Shown here: positions 11,301 through 24,396 of the stretch, one piece after another | Layout of the letters: each line of letters starts with the position of its first letter | How positions within the stretch are numbered: position 1 is the stretch's first letter | Source: Canna indica | Taxonomy: Eukaryota; Streptophyta; Magnoliopsida; Zingiberales; Cannaceae | Length of the DNA stretch: 64,000 bases | Direction of reading: 5' to 3' | Assembly: GCA_034359265.1 (NCBI GenBank) | Contig: CP136891.1 | Location: 81,424,001-81,488,000 of the forward strand | Made by a program: the position numbers and the translations under genes | The notes under the pieces: model-generated | Seen by the model: only the letters and a program-made list of their open reading frames with translations | What the model was told of the DNA's origin: nothing | The model's database searches: none

Positions 11301-14300
11301 AGTAGGAAAAAAATGTTAGATTTGATATAATAGAATTAAGTTTTTTTATCAAAAAGGCAAAGATGTAAATTTGATTTAGGAAAATGCTTCAAATTTTCTT
11401 GTGACAATAAAACCATTCTTTCTGCTTGGTCTGAATATCAGTTCAATAAAATGCTCTGATAACTATTCAGACTGGAGATGGATGGAGGTCATTTATTAAT
11501 TCCATTTACACTAGTTCCAATTATTTGTCATAGACACATAATTCATAACCCCTAACAGGAGTTAGGTGCATTACCAAGTAATCTTGCATGGTAATTCAAA
11601 TCACCTTGCATATAGATTAGACTTGTAAAATGCCCCATAATCTTGCATCCCAGTGATTGATACACCCACTAATGTTGTTGCAAAATTATTGGAATGTAGA
11701 TTGACATGTTTAATACACCAACAAGATTACTAGGAATTTTACACTATGTTTTTTAAAATTGACACGTGAGATGTTTCCAAAATCTATTCTAAAAATCACT
11801 AAATTTATACTAAATTATAATATTAACCAATTGTTTACTTTTAAAATTTTAAAGTGATTATAGATTATTAATTAAATGATAAATGATGATATAAAAAATT
11901 GATAATATAATTTTTTTTAAAAAAAATATGTGAAATGATGAGTTTGTGTGTCGGAGAGAGAGAGAGAGAGAGGAGCAAGTTAGAGAGAAGAATAATTTTG
12001 TCCAAAAAAAAAATATGTGAGATTGCCATCAAGGTTATAATCCAAATTACCTAGGTGGTGGTAATGTGGATTCCCTCGTATGAGGTAATTGTGTATCCCT
12101 TCTAGGGTTGTTCACGGGTCGGATCAGGTTTAGAGGAAAAATCAACCCAACCCGACCAAGTGTAATTGGGTCGGGTCGGGTAGTCGAGTTTACCCGTTTA
12201 GGTAAAAACAGGTTTTTTAAAAAATTTAAAATAGTTAAAAAATAATTATTTTAATATAATATTTTATGATAATCAAAAATATAAATAATCGGATCATCGG
12301 ATTCCAAATTTAGATACCCGAGACCAACCCAATTATGGTCGGGTTTGGTCAGATTGTACCCGACCCGACCCAAATAGATCGGGCCGGGTTCTCGAGTTAA
12401 TTGGGTCGATCCAATGAACAGCCCTAATTCCCTTCACAAGATAAATTACCACCCCATTTACAACCAAACAAGGTAATTCTCATCAAAATATGTAACTGTT
12501 TGGTCATATGGATAGATTACCTCAAACCAAACAACCCTTACTGATTTTATCACCACAGTCCACACAGCTTTATAAGGAATAATATCTCTAGTCAAACATA
12601 CATATAGAGTTAAGGGGATGCAAATAGAATTATTAACCTCTCTCTTATGCTCTGAAATAATGTGTCCTAATTATTTTATTAAAAAAAAATAGAGTGAAAT
12701 TTGAGAGGTAACCATAAACTTTAAGCAATCTCTGGCTAAAACTTCAGACATGAAAAATTAAAAATAAACATTATATAGCTAGAAAAGACAAATTTATAGT
12801 ACATACCCTCACACAAATGGCATTTTACGGCTTCCCTGTGGAATAGAAAAAAAAAAAAAAAACGAGAATCAGCACTGACAAAGATAGGAAACGTTCAGAA
12901 ATTAGTAAAGACAAATTAAATCTTTCCAACATATGTGGAAGTATAGATATTAAATGTTCTTGCAAATAATAATAACAGTAGATCTTGGAGGAAAAAGAAA
13001 ATTTATCAGAATATAAAGTAGGTTCAAACTTCAAAGTACTCAGGACTGAGAATTATTTACTCCTTTTAAGCTATACATCTGTTGGTCCAACCAAGATCAC
13101 CAACCCACATGTTTCAATCAACATTTTGTAGTATCATATTTCAAAGCATTGTTTCACCTCACAACCTCTAAATTTAAATCACATACGGTCATGGGCAGTA
13201 CGTGGTACATTCATTACCTGTCCGTTTTGAAAAAAAAAGGGTACTGGTATAGGCAAAATACTACGTATCAGTTGTACAAGGCAATATATGGGATTGTATC
13301 AGTTGTACCCACTCGTTACTGCTCGGTACAGGGTAAAAAAGGCTATAAAAATAGCCGTTGGAATTTTTTCCAGCCGGTTTCAATGGCTAAATAGCTGTAG
13401 GGATCAGTTCTTAGAAGGTATTTTCCTCCCTCCACCACTGATTGGAGATCTTCCTGTTTGTCTAGTCTACTAAAGTGTAATGGTGAAGACATCAGGAAAG
13501 TAGGAAACAACTTCAGGTTGAAGCACCATGCTGACTCCATTCTCATAGATGAAGTGGCATACTAACCCATACTACCATAGTAATTGGCTGTGATGCTTAT
13601 TTTTATTAACACTTTGCTATCAAGCTGGCAATTTAATTCCATGTTGATTATAATAGAACTTTCATATAATTACCAAGATGGAAAGGAAAGAAGAAGAGAG
13701 AAAGGAACATAAAAATTTTCCTTTGCTTTGCTTACCAGTAAGGAGAAGGATGTTGGAAAAGAAAGAGAGGAAATGGCTTCTACCCAAATCGGACAAAAAA
13801 GGAGGAAAATGATAAGTTGAAATTTTCATTTCTCAAAAATACCCTAGCTCTAAATAAAAGCAATAATAACATAAGGATAATAATATCATTTTCTTAATAA
13901 GTTACCAATCCTTCTATATTTCCTTCCTAGTCAACAATCAACAATGGAAAGGGAAAGGAACAAAAAAAAAACTTCCTTTGCCTCCCAGTAAACGAAACAA
14001 AGGAAAATGTTTTAGTTCCCATTCTGTTCACTCTTCTTTCCCCTCATTGGTTCCTCTCTCTTATTTATTTTCCCTCATTGCTTAGTGAGGTGTGGAAAAT
14101 TATAGTTGTCCAGCTCCGGTGAAGGATGAATGAAGATAAAATAATTTTAGAGCTCATACATGCATGGGATGACTGATTTGCAAATAACATAAATTTAACA
14201 AAATTGAAGCCCACATTCATGTTTGAAAAAATTTACTCAAGTATCCTTGGTCTTTGCTTTATTTATCATTTTGAGTAAGTTGACTAGTCTAGCTCTTCAC

Positions 14301-17300
14301 ATTTTACATAATCATTTTCAGTAAATTGATTAGTTAACTTTTCACATTTTATAGTCATTTTCAGTAAGTTGACTAGTATAACTCCAACTTTGCAATTGCC
14401 TTATTTGATTGCGTAGGAGGATGCAAGGATTTCTATTATTATGCATCAGATGATGTTTAAAGGGGTTTTGTCTCTGTTCTCCCTTGTATTTGTCCTCAGT
14501 TGTCTCTGTATGCCACTTCACCACAATGGGTCACCATTGCAGCCACTTCTGTTATCATAGGAATGTTTTGGAGAATTGGAGGTGACTTGGTTTGCTTGGC
14601 GTGGAAAAGTGAAGCGAAGAGAGGAATTTGTGGGTAAAGTCTTACTAGGTGTATTTATATGTTAACAAAATTATAAATACTATGACATATTGTTACTGGT
14701 TAGTTGTGTAACTAAATGAAATTAAAATTTTGTAGGAAACTCATAAAATATGGTTTAGTAAATTTATATTGCCCATATCTTGGTTCTTTTGTTGTTTTTA
14801 TATTTTTCCATTTATTCTGTCTTTTAAAAAAAATTATTTATATCTCACTTTTCAGAATTTAGCATCCCAATACTGACTTCAAATTTGCAGTCAATGATTG
14901 TAAGAAGATTCTACATCCAAATTATTTGTTTTTCATGACTAATAAGCAATACTTTGCAATGTCTAACTTATAAAGCTATTTTTCAGACAATATCCAGATC
15001 ATGTGCAATGTTGCTAAGATGATATTTAGCAATTGCCCAGAACTATAAGGTTCATTTCTTATTTTATTCAGGCAACAATCAACTTTTCAAAATCAGATGA
15101 TTCTCAGGAGAAAAAAAAATATTAAAAAGTTCCAAATTGATGAAATCTTCTTAAAATTGTAGTCTTAAATAACATGAAACATACATTTGAACTAGAATAT
15201 GCAAAACTAGAGGTCAGTCAATTTACTCTAGAATATGAATAGGTGATCCTTCAATGTTCATATCAAAGTTAAAAGTTAGTTTCAGATAGTTTCGCAAATA
15301 ATTAACTACAAAAAGCTAGAACTATATGCATAAATATTACTGAGAAATCATACCTGATTATAACATTTTTGTTACAGTGACCACAAAGTTTTATCTCCAA
15401 CTTTTCTGCTCTAGAGATTAGGTAGGCTAGTCCTTTCAATCTTTCAGGCTTACTTGCATTGCAATCATCTACTTTCACGGAAAGCAACTTAGAACCCATC
15501 GTTTTCATTGCACGGGCTAACTTCCTCAATTCAAAAGCCTTAATAAGATATAAGGGAATGTGATTTTCACTGAGCCAAAATTTTTTCCTTTCGCTAGAGG
15601 GATCTTCATGAATTATGCCATTTCTGGCGACAATTGGTGGTAAATTCTCCCTTTTACCAAAATCAAGTAGATATCTCACAGTGGTTCCTTCCATAGACTT
15701 TCTACGGATAATAACCTTCCTGAAGAGCCTTGCTAAATTCTTGGATTCTTTAGTCAATTGAAGCGAAGGTGGAGTCTTCAAAAGCTCCAACCATCTAATA
15801 TTTGAATCAAATTCTTTGATCTGAAAGAAACATGAGACAATGACATAATTCTTAGATACTATGAAATTCAAATAAAATATTTCTGTTTTCAAAAAGCTAC
15901 TGATTACCAGAAAAGTCAGCTGAGCAACAGTTTTTGACATCTCAACTGCAGCTTGCCAGGCAACAGATTTGCTTCTCCTAGCAAACTCCGTACCATCAGG
16001 ATATGATACATTTGATATCTTTTTACATCCAGCTGCAAAAGTGCAATTGAAATGGCATAAGTATTTAGCCCAATTGTCATAAGCAAGCTTCTTAATCATA
16101 CTAACATATAACTATTTAACCTTGGCGACCACCCTTGGACGTCAATGACCGAGGCAACATTTTCCAATGAAATACGTGACGGGATAAGCGTCCACCTCTC
16201 CACCAACAAACGTTTAATGCTCCTACTGCTTGAGAGATACTTAATTCAGAACTTGAGGTAGTTCTTTTCCCTTGCTTTCTACTACCACCACAATTTGAAA
16301 ATACATCAATTGAACCATTGAAGACGTGGCATGCTGAACCAACTGTACGAGTGGAATCAACTGGTTTCGCCCAATCCGGTGACATTGTGACACGCCTTAA
16401 ATTTGATTCTAACTGCAAAAGAGAAATATTTATAAATCTTCCTCATGTAAGAATAATGAGAAGAAAATGGTAATGAGAACCTTCTCAACAAGCACCACCA
16501 GTAGAATAAAAACAAAATACAAACAGTATTCATAGTTTGGTATAACTTGTCGGTCATTACTTACAGTAAGAAGCATATGTTTCAATACTGCAACATTTGA
16601 TGCCTTCATAACAGCCTTACGCCATGTACTACTGAAGTGTGGGTTCTCCCATGGACCAGATAATAACCCACTCAAACGATCTTCTATCAAGAGAAGGTCG
16701 TGCATGGCAGCGTTAATGTGACTTTTCTTTTTCTTTTCAGATCGAAGACCTACAGCATGTTCTTTAGAAACTTCCAGATGCTTCTCATTAGCCACAATTA
16801 AACAATCACTACTGTTAGATGTTCTGCAAGAGTGACACCAGCCACACTTCTCCTTTTGTACATCTGAAGACAGATTCAGGAAGCTATGATAATTAACTTT
16901 TAGGCATCTTTTAGAAATTGCCTTCCGCTGTGCTAACACAATATCCTCCTCTGACTTTTTAGGTTCCATGTTGATCTCAGATGATTTATGCATGAAGTCT
17001 TCAGCGAAAGATGATGCTACACGACCAAATATGAAATAGTTAATATAATCATCAGGATCAGATGGCAGTTGGCATGTTACAACTTTCCTTCGCTTGGTTA
17101 TGAAGGTTGCACCACCCTGATCAGTGCTTGCAAAAATTTCAGGGTTCTCAACAACTGCATCAACAGTTGTAGCAGCGATAACTTCATTTACAGGATTATC
17201 AGTAGCAACAGGACAATCAGCAGTTGTTTGCTGAGTTAATTGGCTATGGTTCACATTGTCATCCAACTGTTCTTTATTTCCCGAAGATGCAAAAACATGA

Positions 17301-20300
17301 GATATCCCTGAGGGGTTATCTAAGCTCGTCAGCTTTGTTTGGCTCAGATCTAATGGGCTTGCACTACTGGGGCCACTAGGTTCATTAGTACAGGTATCCT
17401 TTGAACACTTTCCAACATCTTCGCTGGAGACATTCTGGAAAGAAGATAACAAGTCCTTGAAATGCATGTATATATTCTCATTCCTCTCAGTAATTTCATG
17501 GCACAATCGGCTAGTGGAACTAGAGCAATTAAAAGTAATTTTCCAGTATGTTGATATTGCATTTACAATTGCAGTATAAGAATGAGATGATTTCAACACT
17601 CTGATAACACCATCTATATCATCTCTATTGTAAAAATGAGATGAAATGACACTGTCGTATGAATCTGATCTGCAATCCATCGAAGATATTTCATAAAGTT
17701 ATTAGTCAGCAAAAACTGGATTGAACAAAAATAACAAGTATGCTATTTTATTCGGACAGGTAAATTAGAATTAATCTGAGACTAAAAGAAAATAGAGAGC
17801 ATACAAGAAACAATAGCCATTGTCAATTGTCATATAATTGATTACAATCATAGCTTCTTTAGAAGCTTAAATAATGTCACATGCAGATTAGTTCCATCAT
17901 TCTCATATATTTGGTACATGGGATTAAAATGAGGTATTGCAATTCATTTTCTAACTAAATGATAAAATGAGGTGTCGCAATTCTATACTAATAACATGAG
18001 GTGTTGCAATGAGGTGTTGCAATTCTATACTAATAACATGAGGTATTAGTATTGACAGATATTAATACCATGTCTGTGCATGTCAATCTACAAACACAAG
18101 TTGATGTACATTTTTGGAAGGATTGAGTCTAGGGATGGCAATTCTATCCACATCCAATGGATAATATCCATATCCAGGCCATGTGAATCCATTACTTTTT
18201 TTGTAGAAGGAAATATGGATAGGGATGTGGATATAAAAATAGTATATGTGTGAATATGATGTGGATATGGTGTGTATGAATACTAACATCATATCTAATC
18301 TGCATTCACACTTTGCATATATAGAATTACTAATATATATAATAAGATACTTCTCGTTTTGATTCATAACATGATTTAGTTAATTATTTTTTTACTATTT
18401 ATATGGTGTATTCAAGGATGCCATGTGGATATAGATGCAACGCAGATATACACACCACGCATAGGTGCAGATACGGATCTGCAAGTTTATATCCACTGTG
18501 GATTTAGTGTGGATATGGATGAGTGAATGTGCAAATGTGGGGCGTGGTGTGGATATGTATTTACAATCCGCACCACCTAATACATTGCCATCCATAATTG
18601 AGCCTTAGGTATGTATTGAAATTCCTCCTACAGGCTACAGCAAACATATGCTCAAAAGGCTTTTACATGTGCATTATGCAACAACAAAACTAATTTGACA
18701 TTTTTATATATGATTATTGTCAAAGTAATTAGTATTGTCAATGATGTGATATTTTTGTCACATATATATGTGTTTATGACTATTGACAACTAACCACATT
18801 ATACAAACATATTAATATATTCTATCACTATTATACAATATATAATATGTCTTATGATGGTTATTTGCTAAATAAATAAAACTTCTATAGTAGTATTGTG
18901 ATTAATTTTCTAATAAATTATAGTAGTTTTTAGTGGTCCATTTATTCTTTACATTGTAATTTATTTTAGCATCTTCAATCATTTACATTACAAATTCACT
19001 TGACTTTTTTAAGAAACATGCATTATCATCATATATGAACATAAAAGAAACTTTACAATAAACATGTAGCTCTAGACAAAATAATATTTGATTCTTACTT
19101 AATATATTGTGTTTTAATCAACCGCATAATTTAAGATTCCAAATTGACTTTTGATTGATTATGAACCCATTGGTCTGGTCGAAGTGATGTCTACCAATAA
19201 CAATAGCCATTTCCCCCAACAGTGATATTGTCAACAAGTTGAACTTGATTGTTTTACCCAGTTCAGGCAAAACGTATTAATTCTCACATTAAGATTGATC
19301 CTCCAATGCACCTAAACTTAACTCCAACCAAAGATTGTGCATTTAGACAACAAAGACCAAGGTCCATACTAAATATCTAGGAAACTGTATCAAGCATTAC
19401 AAATATGTTTGCAGAATACATACATAAAGTGCAGGAAAAAGAAAATGTAAATTTGGTAGTAGAATAAAATACGAACGACCAAGTTTCACATGAACATACA
19501 CGAGAAGATAGCCACAGCAGCTAAAGTATGCACGGCCATTAGGATCGATACCCAAAACCTCTGCTCCTGGCATTCTTGTCAATCCATCATGTTTCTCCAT
19601 CAAGCACTCAGGACAATACCAGTCACCTTCAGGCAAAAGATCTTTAGCAACTCCAACACATTTAGAATGGAATGCAGCAGGACAGCCATCGCAACATAGC
19701 AAGCTACCATCCATCCTACAGAGGCAACAATCATCACTATTTCCATCAGCAGTATCTTCAGGCATCTCCTGAACCAACGAGCCTTCTGGGTCATTAATTG
19801 TCAAATAATTCCTATCCCGATTAACATTGTTATACGTATCCACATTGATTTCACACCCATTCATCCTTATATTAAGTTCTGATCTTATGATTTCAGCTTC
19901 CACAACACCATCACACAAGCAACGAAGCATCTCAAGCTTTACACTAGCAGGCTGTGTGTAATATTCTGTACTCATAATATTTGAATGTGTAAACTTGAGT
20001 AGAGATTTAATTGTTGAATTATGATTTAGCAAGTACCCAGCAAGATATACAGGCCAGGTAACCAAGTCCAATAAGTCCCAATTAAGGGTCCTGGAAAAAA
20101 AAAGCACAGTCATTTAATGCTCCTCTAACAAGCTTCAAAGATTGAACAGTCCAAAAATACATTTTAAAATAATTTTCTACAATTATTTAAAAAAAGTACC
20201 TGAGACAATGAATAGCTGGTTGAGATCCTTCTCCAGAAAGGAACTCTAAATGTTGCTTCAAAGTTTGTAAGATTGAAAAATGTATGTGATCAATCAAAGA

Positions 20301-21362
20301 GTTAGCAAAATTACACCTTAGAGCTGCCAAAAACATTTCTAGACTAAATGGACTCAAGAATAATACCCTGCTGAAGGACCTTAAGAAAGAGTAGACAGAA
20401 AAGAAATCAAGAATGGGCAGCTCATGCAAATCCAGATTACTAGAAGATGGTGGTAGTTCTGGTTTGGATTCAGGAACCGTGTAAGAATCTGTCTCACGCA
20501 TTGTGCAGTGTTGAGATATTGACTCACTCTTTGAGATGTGGCTGTCAAAAGAATCCAAATGAGATTGCATTGCAGCATTTGCTCTACGAGTGCTCCTTCT
20601 CAAAGGCATATCTTGCAAAGAGTAGTTTTTCCCAGATAGTCTTCGCCTCCTTTTGGTGCTACGTTCATAGCTCTCCACAGGACATGGATGGTCGCATCCT
20701 TCATTTTGCAAAGGTGTGCCATCATGATCACAAATTTCAGACTTTAGTTCCTCCAATTCTCTATGTTCGCTTTTCTCACAGGAAATCTCCATGGCATGCT
20801 CTAACAATCCCCTCGCCCCTATGTGATACACCTCACTTCCTGCCTCTAACTTCACGTCGGTGGAGACATTCCGACCAGCTTCCGCGTTTAAAAGAACATC
20901 ATTTCCAATAAATTCTCCAACGACTCGCGGAGTACCATTTTCCTTCACTACCCCCGCAAAGCCACCGCCGTTGCACTCTGAAACGCTACATTTCCCGCCA
21001 TTTTTCTTGAGATGTCCATTTTCTTTGATCAAACTTGCGTCCTCCCCGACAGAATCCGCATCTGCAACCTTGCCGCTTCCAAGATCAGCGTCTTCGCCGC
21101 CAGCAAGATCCAGCTCACTGCGTCTCCGCTTCTTCGGCGGCCTTCCCCTGCCGTTCCTCCGAATCGGCACCGCCTGCGGGGGCGCTTCCTCGTTCATTTC
21201 CATGAGCATCGAAGCGACCTCCCGGTACTCCAAATCCTCGGAGTCCCCATCCTCGTACATCACCCTGAAGTAGCCTGCCGCCGGATCGTACGACTCCACG
21301 ACACCGGAGAAGATCCCGAACCGCGGAAATCGCTTCTTCACCGCCCTCCCCACAAATTCCAT
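8355..21362 (-). CDS. PTM: DDT domain/PHD finger chromatin protein, PTM-like (nine exons, 1,825 codons)
   Basis: Exons on the minus strand are 21362-20200, 20090-19500, 17669-16565, 16412-16121, 16032-15908, 15820-15354, 12835-12807, 10570-10073 and 9562-8355. All junctions are GT-AG and phases agree to a TGA at 8357-8355. In order: a Tudor-like N-terminus (start MEFVGRAVKK, residues ~4-49), a basic AT-hook stretch GRGRPPKKRRR (~72), a DDT domain (~316-375), a canonical PHD finger (~509-551, with CDGCPAAFHSKC and WYCPEC), a WHIM-like region with VCWWRGGRLSRHVFHWK (exon 4), and two further PHD-like zinc fingers (~1237-1275 and ~1403-1450). The C-terminus is repetitive. PTM-type proteins are nuclear histone readers of the DDT/ISWI-partner class; Arabidopsis PTM was also reported to be envelope-anchored by C-terminal membrane helices. 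I see no such helices here. Identity is sure; the exact exon set is inferred. Confidence 0.88.
8560..9482 (-). repeat. Four tandem protein-coding repeats in the last PTM-like exon
   Basis: Unit starts are near 9482, 9263, 9017 and 8777 (72, 82, 80 and 72 codons). Each unit opens with a GRSIPxCP-like segment (GRSIPLCP, GRNIPVCL, GRSIPVPP, LSIPVCPS). Then come GQDVEEKLHSGT-like, DYLDxQKD-like and DEATxxxQTE-like segments. The first unit begins at the last PHD-like finger (CHKCRGRSIP), so the finger's tail was the seed of the expansion. All units stay in frame. Confidence 0.85.
11952..11972. repeat. (GA)n microsatellite in a PTM-like intron
   Basis: About ten GA dinucleotides in a row inside intron 7; no further function seen. 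Confidence 0.85.
12103..12426. mobile_element. Small hAT-like nonautonomous element in a PTM-like intron
   Basis: The ends are inverted: it starts TAGGGTTGTTCACGGGTCGG and finishes CCAATGAACAGCCCTA. The interior has CGGGTCGGG/CCCGACCCG arms around an AT-rich centre. The flanks share TCCCTTC on both sides, slightly offset, a plausible imperfect 8-bp target duplication. No coding capacity. It lies in intron 7 of the PTM-like gene. Confidence 0.65.
12807..12835 (-). other. 29-base microexon of the PTM-like gene
   Basis: It is bounded by ...CCACAG and GTATGT and encodes REAVKCHLCEG across its junctions. It sits between introns of ~2.5 kb (15353-12836) and ~2.2 kb (12806-10571). It supplies the central Cys pair of the second PHD-like finger, joining CGHCNKNVIIR (exon 6) to YFHRKHFKV (exon 8). 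Reading phase is preserved only when it is included. Confidence 0.85.
18130..18596. mobile_element. hAT-like MITE in PTM-like intron 2
   Basis: Terminal inverted repeats are TAGGGATGGCAAT at the left and ATTGCCATCCATA at the right. They are flanked by ATTGAGTC (18122-18129) and ATTGAGCC (18597-18604), an 8-bp duplication with one mismatch. The interior is rich in GTGGATATG/CATATCCAC words and has no transposase. Confidence 0.8.
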
Positions 21363-23124
21363 CCCCCGGGGGGCTAGGGTTTCGATCCGCCTCCAAATAC
21401 TCAGTCGACCAACACAAAAGCAAAAGAACCCCTAGATCAGCGAAAAAACGCAGCCGAAGCGATCGAAGGGGGCCAGAGATTTCGGCCTTGAAGGGATCGA
21501 TCGGCTCCTTCGCAAATGGAAATAAGGGGCAAAGTTGGGAGCGGGAGGGAAATGAGTAATAATAAAAAATCGCGAGCAGCTCACCAAAACGTAACTGGTC
21601 GTTCGAGCCCGACTCTGCTGTCCCTCGAAAACGACATGATTAAAGAAGTCCAGCAGAGGAAGCACGGCAAGCGCATTAAAAGGACGGACGGACGCGATTT
21701 CGTCGTCATCCGGTACGCGTACGGGGAAACGAGGAACGCGTCGGATTCGTTTAAGGTTATTTTGTGAGTGCGGAACACGAATTCGGAAACGAACAGGATT
21801 TGAAGGAGGTTTTTGCGAAATTGCCATGGTTTATGGCATGAGAATGTTTTGGATCGTGTTAAAGCGTGGGATTTTGGTTTCACAAGTTTTTAACGTTTAA
21901 AATCTGCCGCACGAGGTTTTTTTTTTTAAATATTTAATGGAGGGAAAAACAAAAGTAATTTATGATTTTTGTCCCTATAATTTCTTAAGTATGGTAATGT
22001 TCATCAATTAGATAAAAAAGTAATAGTTTGTAGTTGTGGACTACGATAACTACATCCACCAGTGTATAAAAATTCTTTTACCGTTAAATCTTCTTGAAAT
22101 ATAAACACTCATAGTTGAAATAATCTAGTACACACAAATAATATAATATGTTTACGGCCGAAACTTTTTGAAAATTAGTTACAATCAATTGAAAATTTTA
22201 ATTTTAGAAACTAAAAATGAATCCGCATGCTAAATTTTAAATTAATGCTTCAAACAAATAACAATCTTTCAAACATGAGAGTGTACTATGATTTATCATA
22301 TGTTAAATATTATTTAAAGATCTAGAATTTAAATTTTAGTAGGATCATTTATTATAATTTTTTTATTATTATAAAAAAAATATGAGAATGCAAAAAAGAA
22401 ATTAGTAGTTGACTCGTCAACTACATCCAGGGGTTGTATGAAAAGGAATCTATTAAATAAAATCCTTCTACCGTGAAATCATAGGGTAAAAATGCACCTT
22501 GGAAACCGACGCCAGCATGGTGCTGGCGCCAAATTCCAATGCTTTGGCTCAATTCTCGTTTTTTAATCCCACATTATAGGATTAAAATCTAGAATAAGAT
22601 TAACTTTATTTAAATTAGTGGTTAGTTCAATTATTTATAATTTCGAAATATTAATTTATATTCATATTAATTAACAAGTTCTAATCCCGTATATGATTAA
22701 TTTTAAACATTAATTAATTTATAAATTGGTATCGGCGCATGTATTGGCGCTCGTATGATGATTTCTAACGTGTCTGGATTTAAATTTTTGACTTTATGCA
22801 AGCGTCCATTTTTCAAACGGTGTAGGATTTTTTTTTTCTTTTTGCACTCAATAAAAGCTCTTATAGTTAAAACAATCTAATATAAGCATGTAATATAATC
22901 CTTTTGCCATATAGTATTTGCCTCTCTCAAATTCATATTTTGCCCCCCCCCCACACACACTCGTTTGTGTTTTGTCCTTTATCTTTAAAAAAAAAAAAAA
23001 ATTGCCCCTCCTTTTCTTGATTACTGGCTTTGCCAATGATTATTGGGTACAAACATTTTTAGTTAATAAAATTATTGGTAAACTAATGACTCACCTAGTT
23101 GACATGAAATAATATAGGAAGTTA
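21363..23124. other. Upstream region of the PTM-like gene, then AT-rich intergenic DNA
   Basis: 21363-21800 is GC-rich and probably holds the 5' UTR and TATA-less promoter of the PTM-like gene. From 21880 on the DNA is AT-rich with degenerate repeated phrases (GTTGACTCGTCAACTACATCC near 22415 and a related one near 22040). A short GCGCCAGCACCATGCTGGCG-type hairpin lies near 22510-22530. No gene seen. Confidence 0.5.
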
Positions 23125-23133
23125 TACTTTCAA

Positions 23134-24387
23134 GGAAAATTATATTTTTAGTCCCTATAATTTCTTCCAATTTTGGTTTTACTTTTTATAGTTTTAAAAT
23201 TTTAGTTTTAGTCATCACACTTTATTTTCGTTTAGGATTTGGTCTCTACTATTAAATAAGGTTTAAACGGTGCTGACGTGGATAACATGTGCTGACTGGA
23301 CAATGCTGACGTGGAGTCTGCAGGGATCAACTTTGTAAACTATAGAAATTAAAATCAAAATTTTATAAATTATATGGACTAAAACCAAAATTTAAGTAAT
23401 TATTTTGTCTAATAAAAATAAAAAATTATATGATATTACCTGGCCTACCTCAGTCTGCCCCGAAATAATTCGTGCCCGACCAAACCCAAAAAATATTTGT
23501 GCCCGACCCGGCCCAAAAAAATACGTACCCGACCCGGTCCGAAAAAATTCGTGCCCGACCGAAATTTTTTCGGATCGGGTCGGGCACGTATTTTTTCGGA
23601 TCGGGTCGGGCACATATTTTTTTTCGGGTCGGGTCGTGCATGATTTTTTTTTGGGCCGAGTCAGGTCGGGCACGAATTTTTTTGGGCCAGGTCGGGTCGG
23701 GCACGAATTTTTTCAGGTCAGGTCGGGCACGTATTTTTTCGGGCCGGGTCGGGCACGTATTTTTTCAGGCCGGTTGGGCACAAATTTTTTCGAGCCGGGG
23801 TGGGTCGGGCACGAATATTTTCGGGCCGGATCGGGCACAAATTTTTTTTGGGTCGGGTCGGGCACGAATTTTTTTTGGACCCGATCGAGCACATATTTTT
23901 TTGGGTCAGGTCGGGTACGAATTCTTTCGAGTCGGGTCGGGCACAAACTTATTCGGGCCGGATCGGACACGAATTTTTCGGGCCGAGTCGGACACGAATT
24001 TTTTGGGCCGAGTCGGACACGAATTTTTCAGGCTGGGGCAAGCGGGGCTAGGTAATATCATATAATTTTTTATATTTATTAGGAAAAATAATTACTTAAA
24101 TTTTGATTATAGTCTCTATAGTTTATAAAATTTTAGTTTTGGTCCTCATATTTTATAAAATTTTAATTTTAGTCCACATAGTTTACAAAGTTGGTTCCCG
24201 CAGGTTCCACGTCAGCATTGTCCAGTTAGCACATATTATCCACGTCAACACCGTTTAAACCTTATTTAACGATAGGGACCAAATCCTAAACAGAAGTACA
24301 ATGTGTTGACTAAAATCAAAATTTAAAAACTACCGGGATCAAAATTAAAATTGGAGAAAATTATGGGACCAAAAGTATAATTTTCTC
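23134..24387. mobile_element. Mutator-like foldback element with minisatellite core
   Basis: The arms 23134-~23455 and ~24045-24387 are inverted copies (~320-340 bp). Both carry GAAAATTATA at the tip, then the same series of AGTCCCTATA, GTTTAAACGGTGCTGACGTGG and TAATATCATATAATTTTT words in opposite orientation. The element is flanked by a perfect 9-bp direct repeat TACTTTCAA (23125-23133 and 24388-24396), typical of Mutator-superfamily insertions. There is no transposase, so it is nonautonomous. Confidence 0.88.
23455..24040. repeat. GGGTCGGGCACGAATTTTTTC minisatellite inside the foldback
   Basis: About 17 degenerate units of 25-37 bp. The first ~110 bp (23455-23562) run in the opposite orientation (GTGCCCGACC...AAAAAA). 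The remainder reads CGGGTCGGGCACG plus a T-run, so the array has a palindromic turn near 23560-23570. Open frames here on both strands are products of the repeat. Confidence 0.88.
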
Positions 24388-24396
24388 TACTTTCAA

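Noticed and set aside
11560..12537. Possible larger PIF-like element ending CAAACCAAACAACCC then TTA, with the hAT MITE inside
   Set aside because: No convincing matching left end was found, only weakly similar text near 11560.
13149..13546. Small frames in the large PTM-like intron
   Set aside because: Repetitive GTAC/TGTACC-rich intron sequence without conserved protein.
21432..21883. Frames of 83-131 codons on both strands upstream of the PTM-like gene
   Set aside because: They overlap each other on opposite strands and begin without clear context; likely 5' UTR/promoter sequence.
23392..24065. Several overlapping open frames of 80-216 codons on both strands
   Set aside because: They are translations of the GGGTCGGGCACG minisatellite and read open in several frames because the units lack stops.
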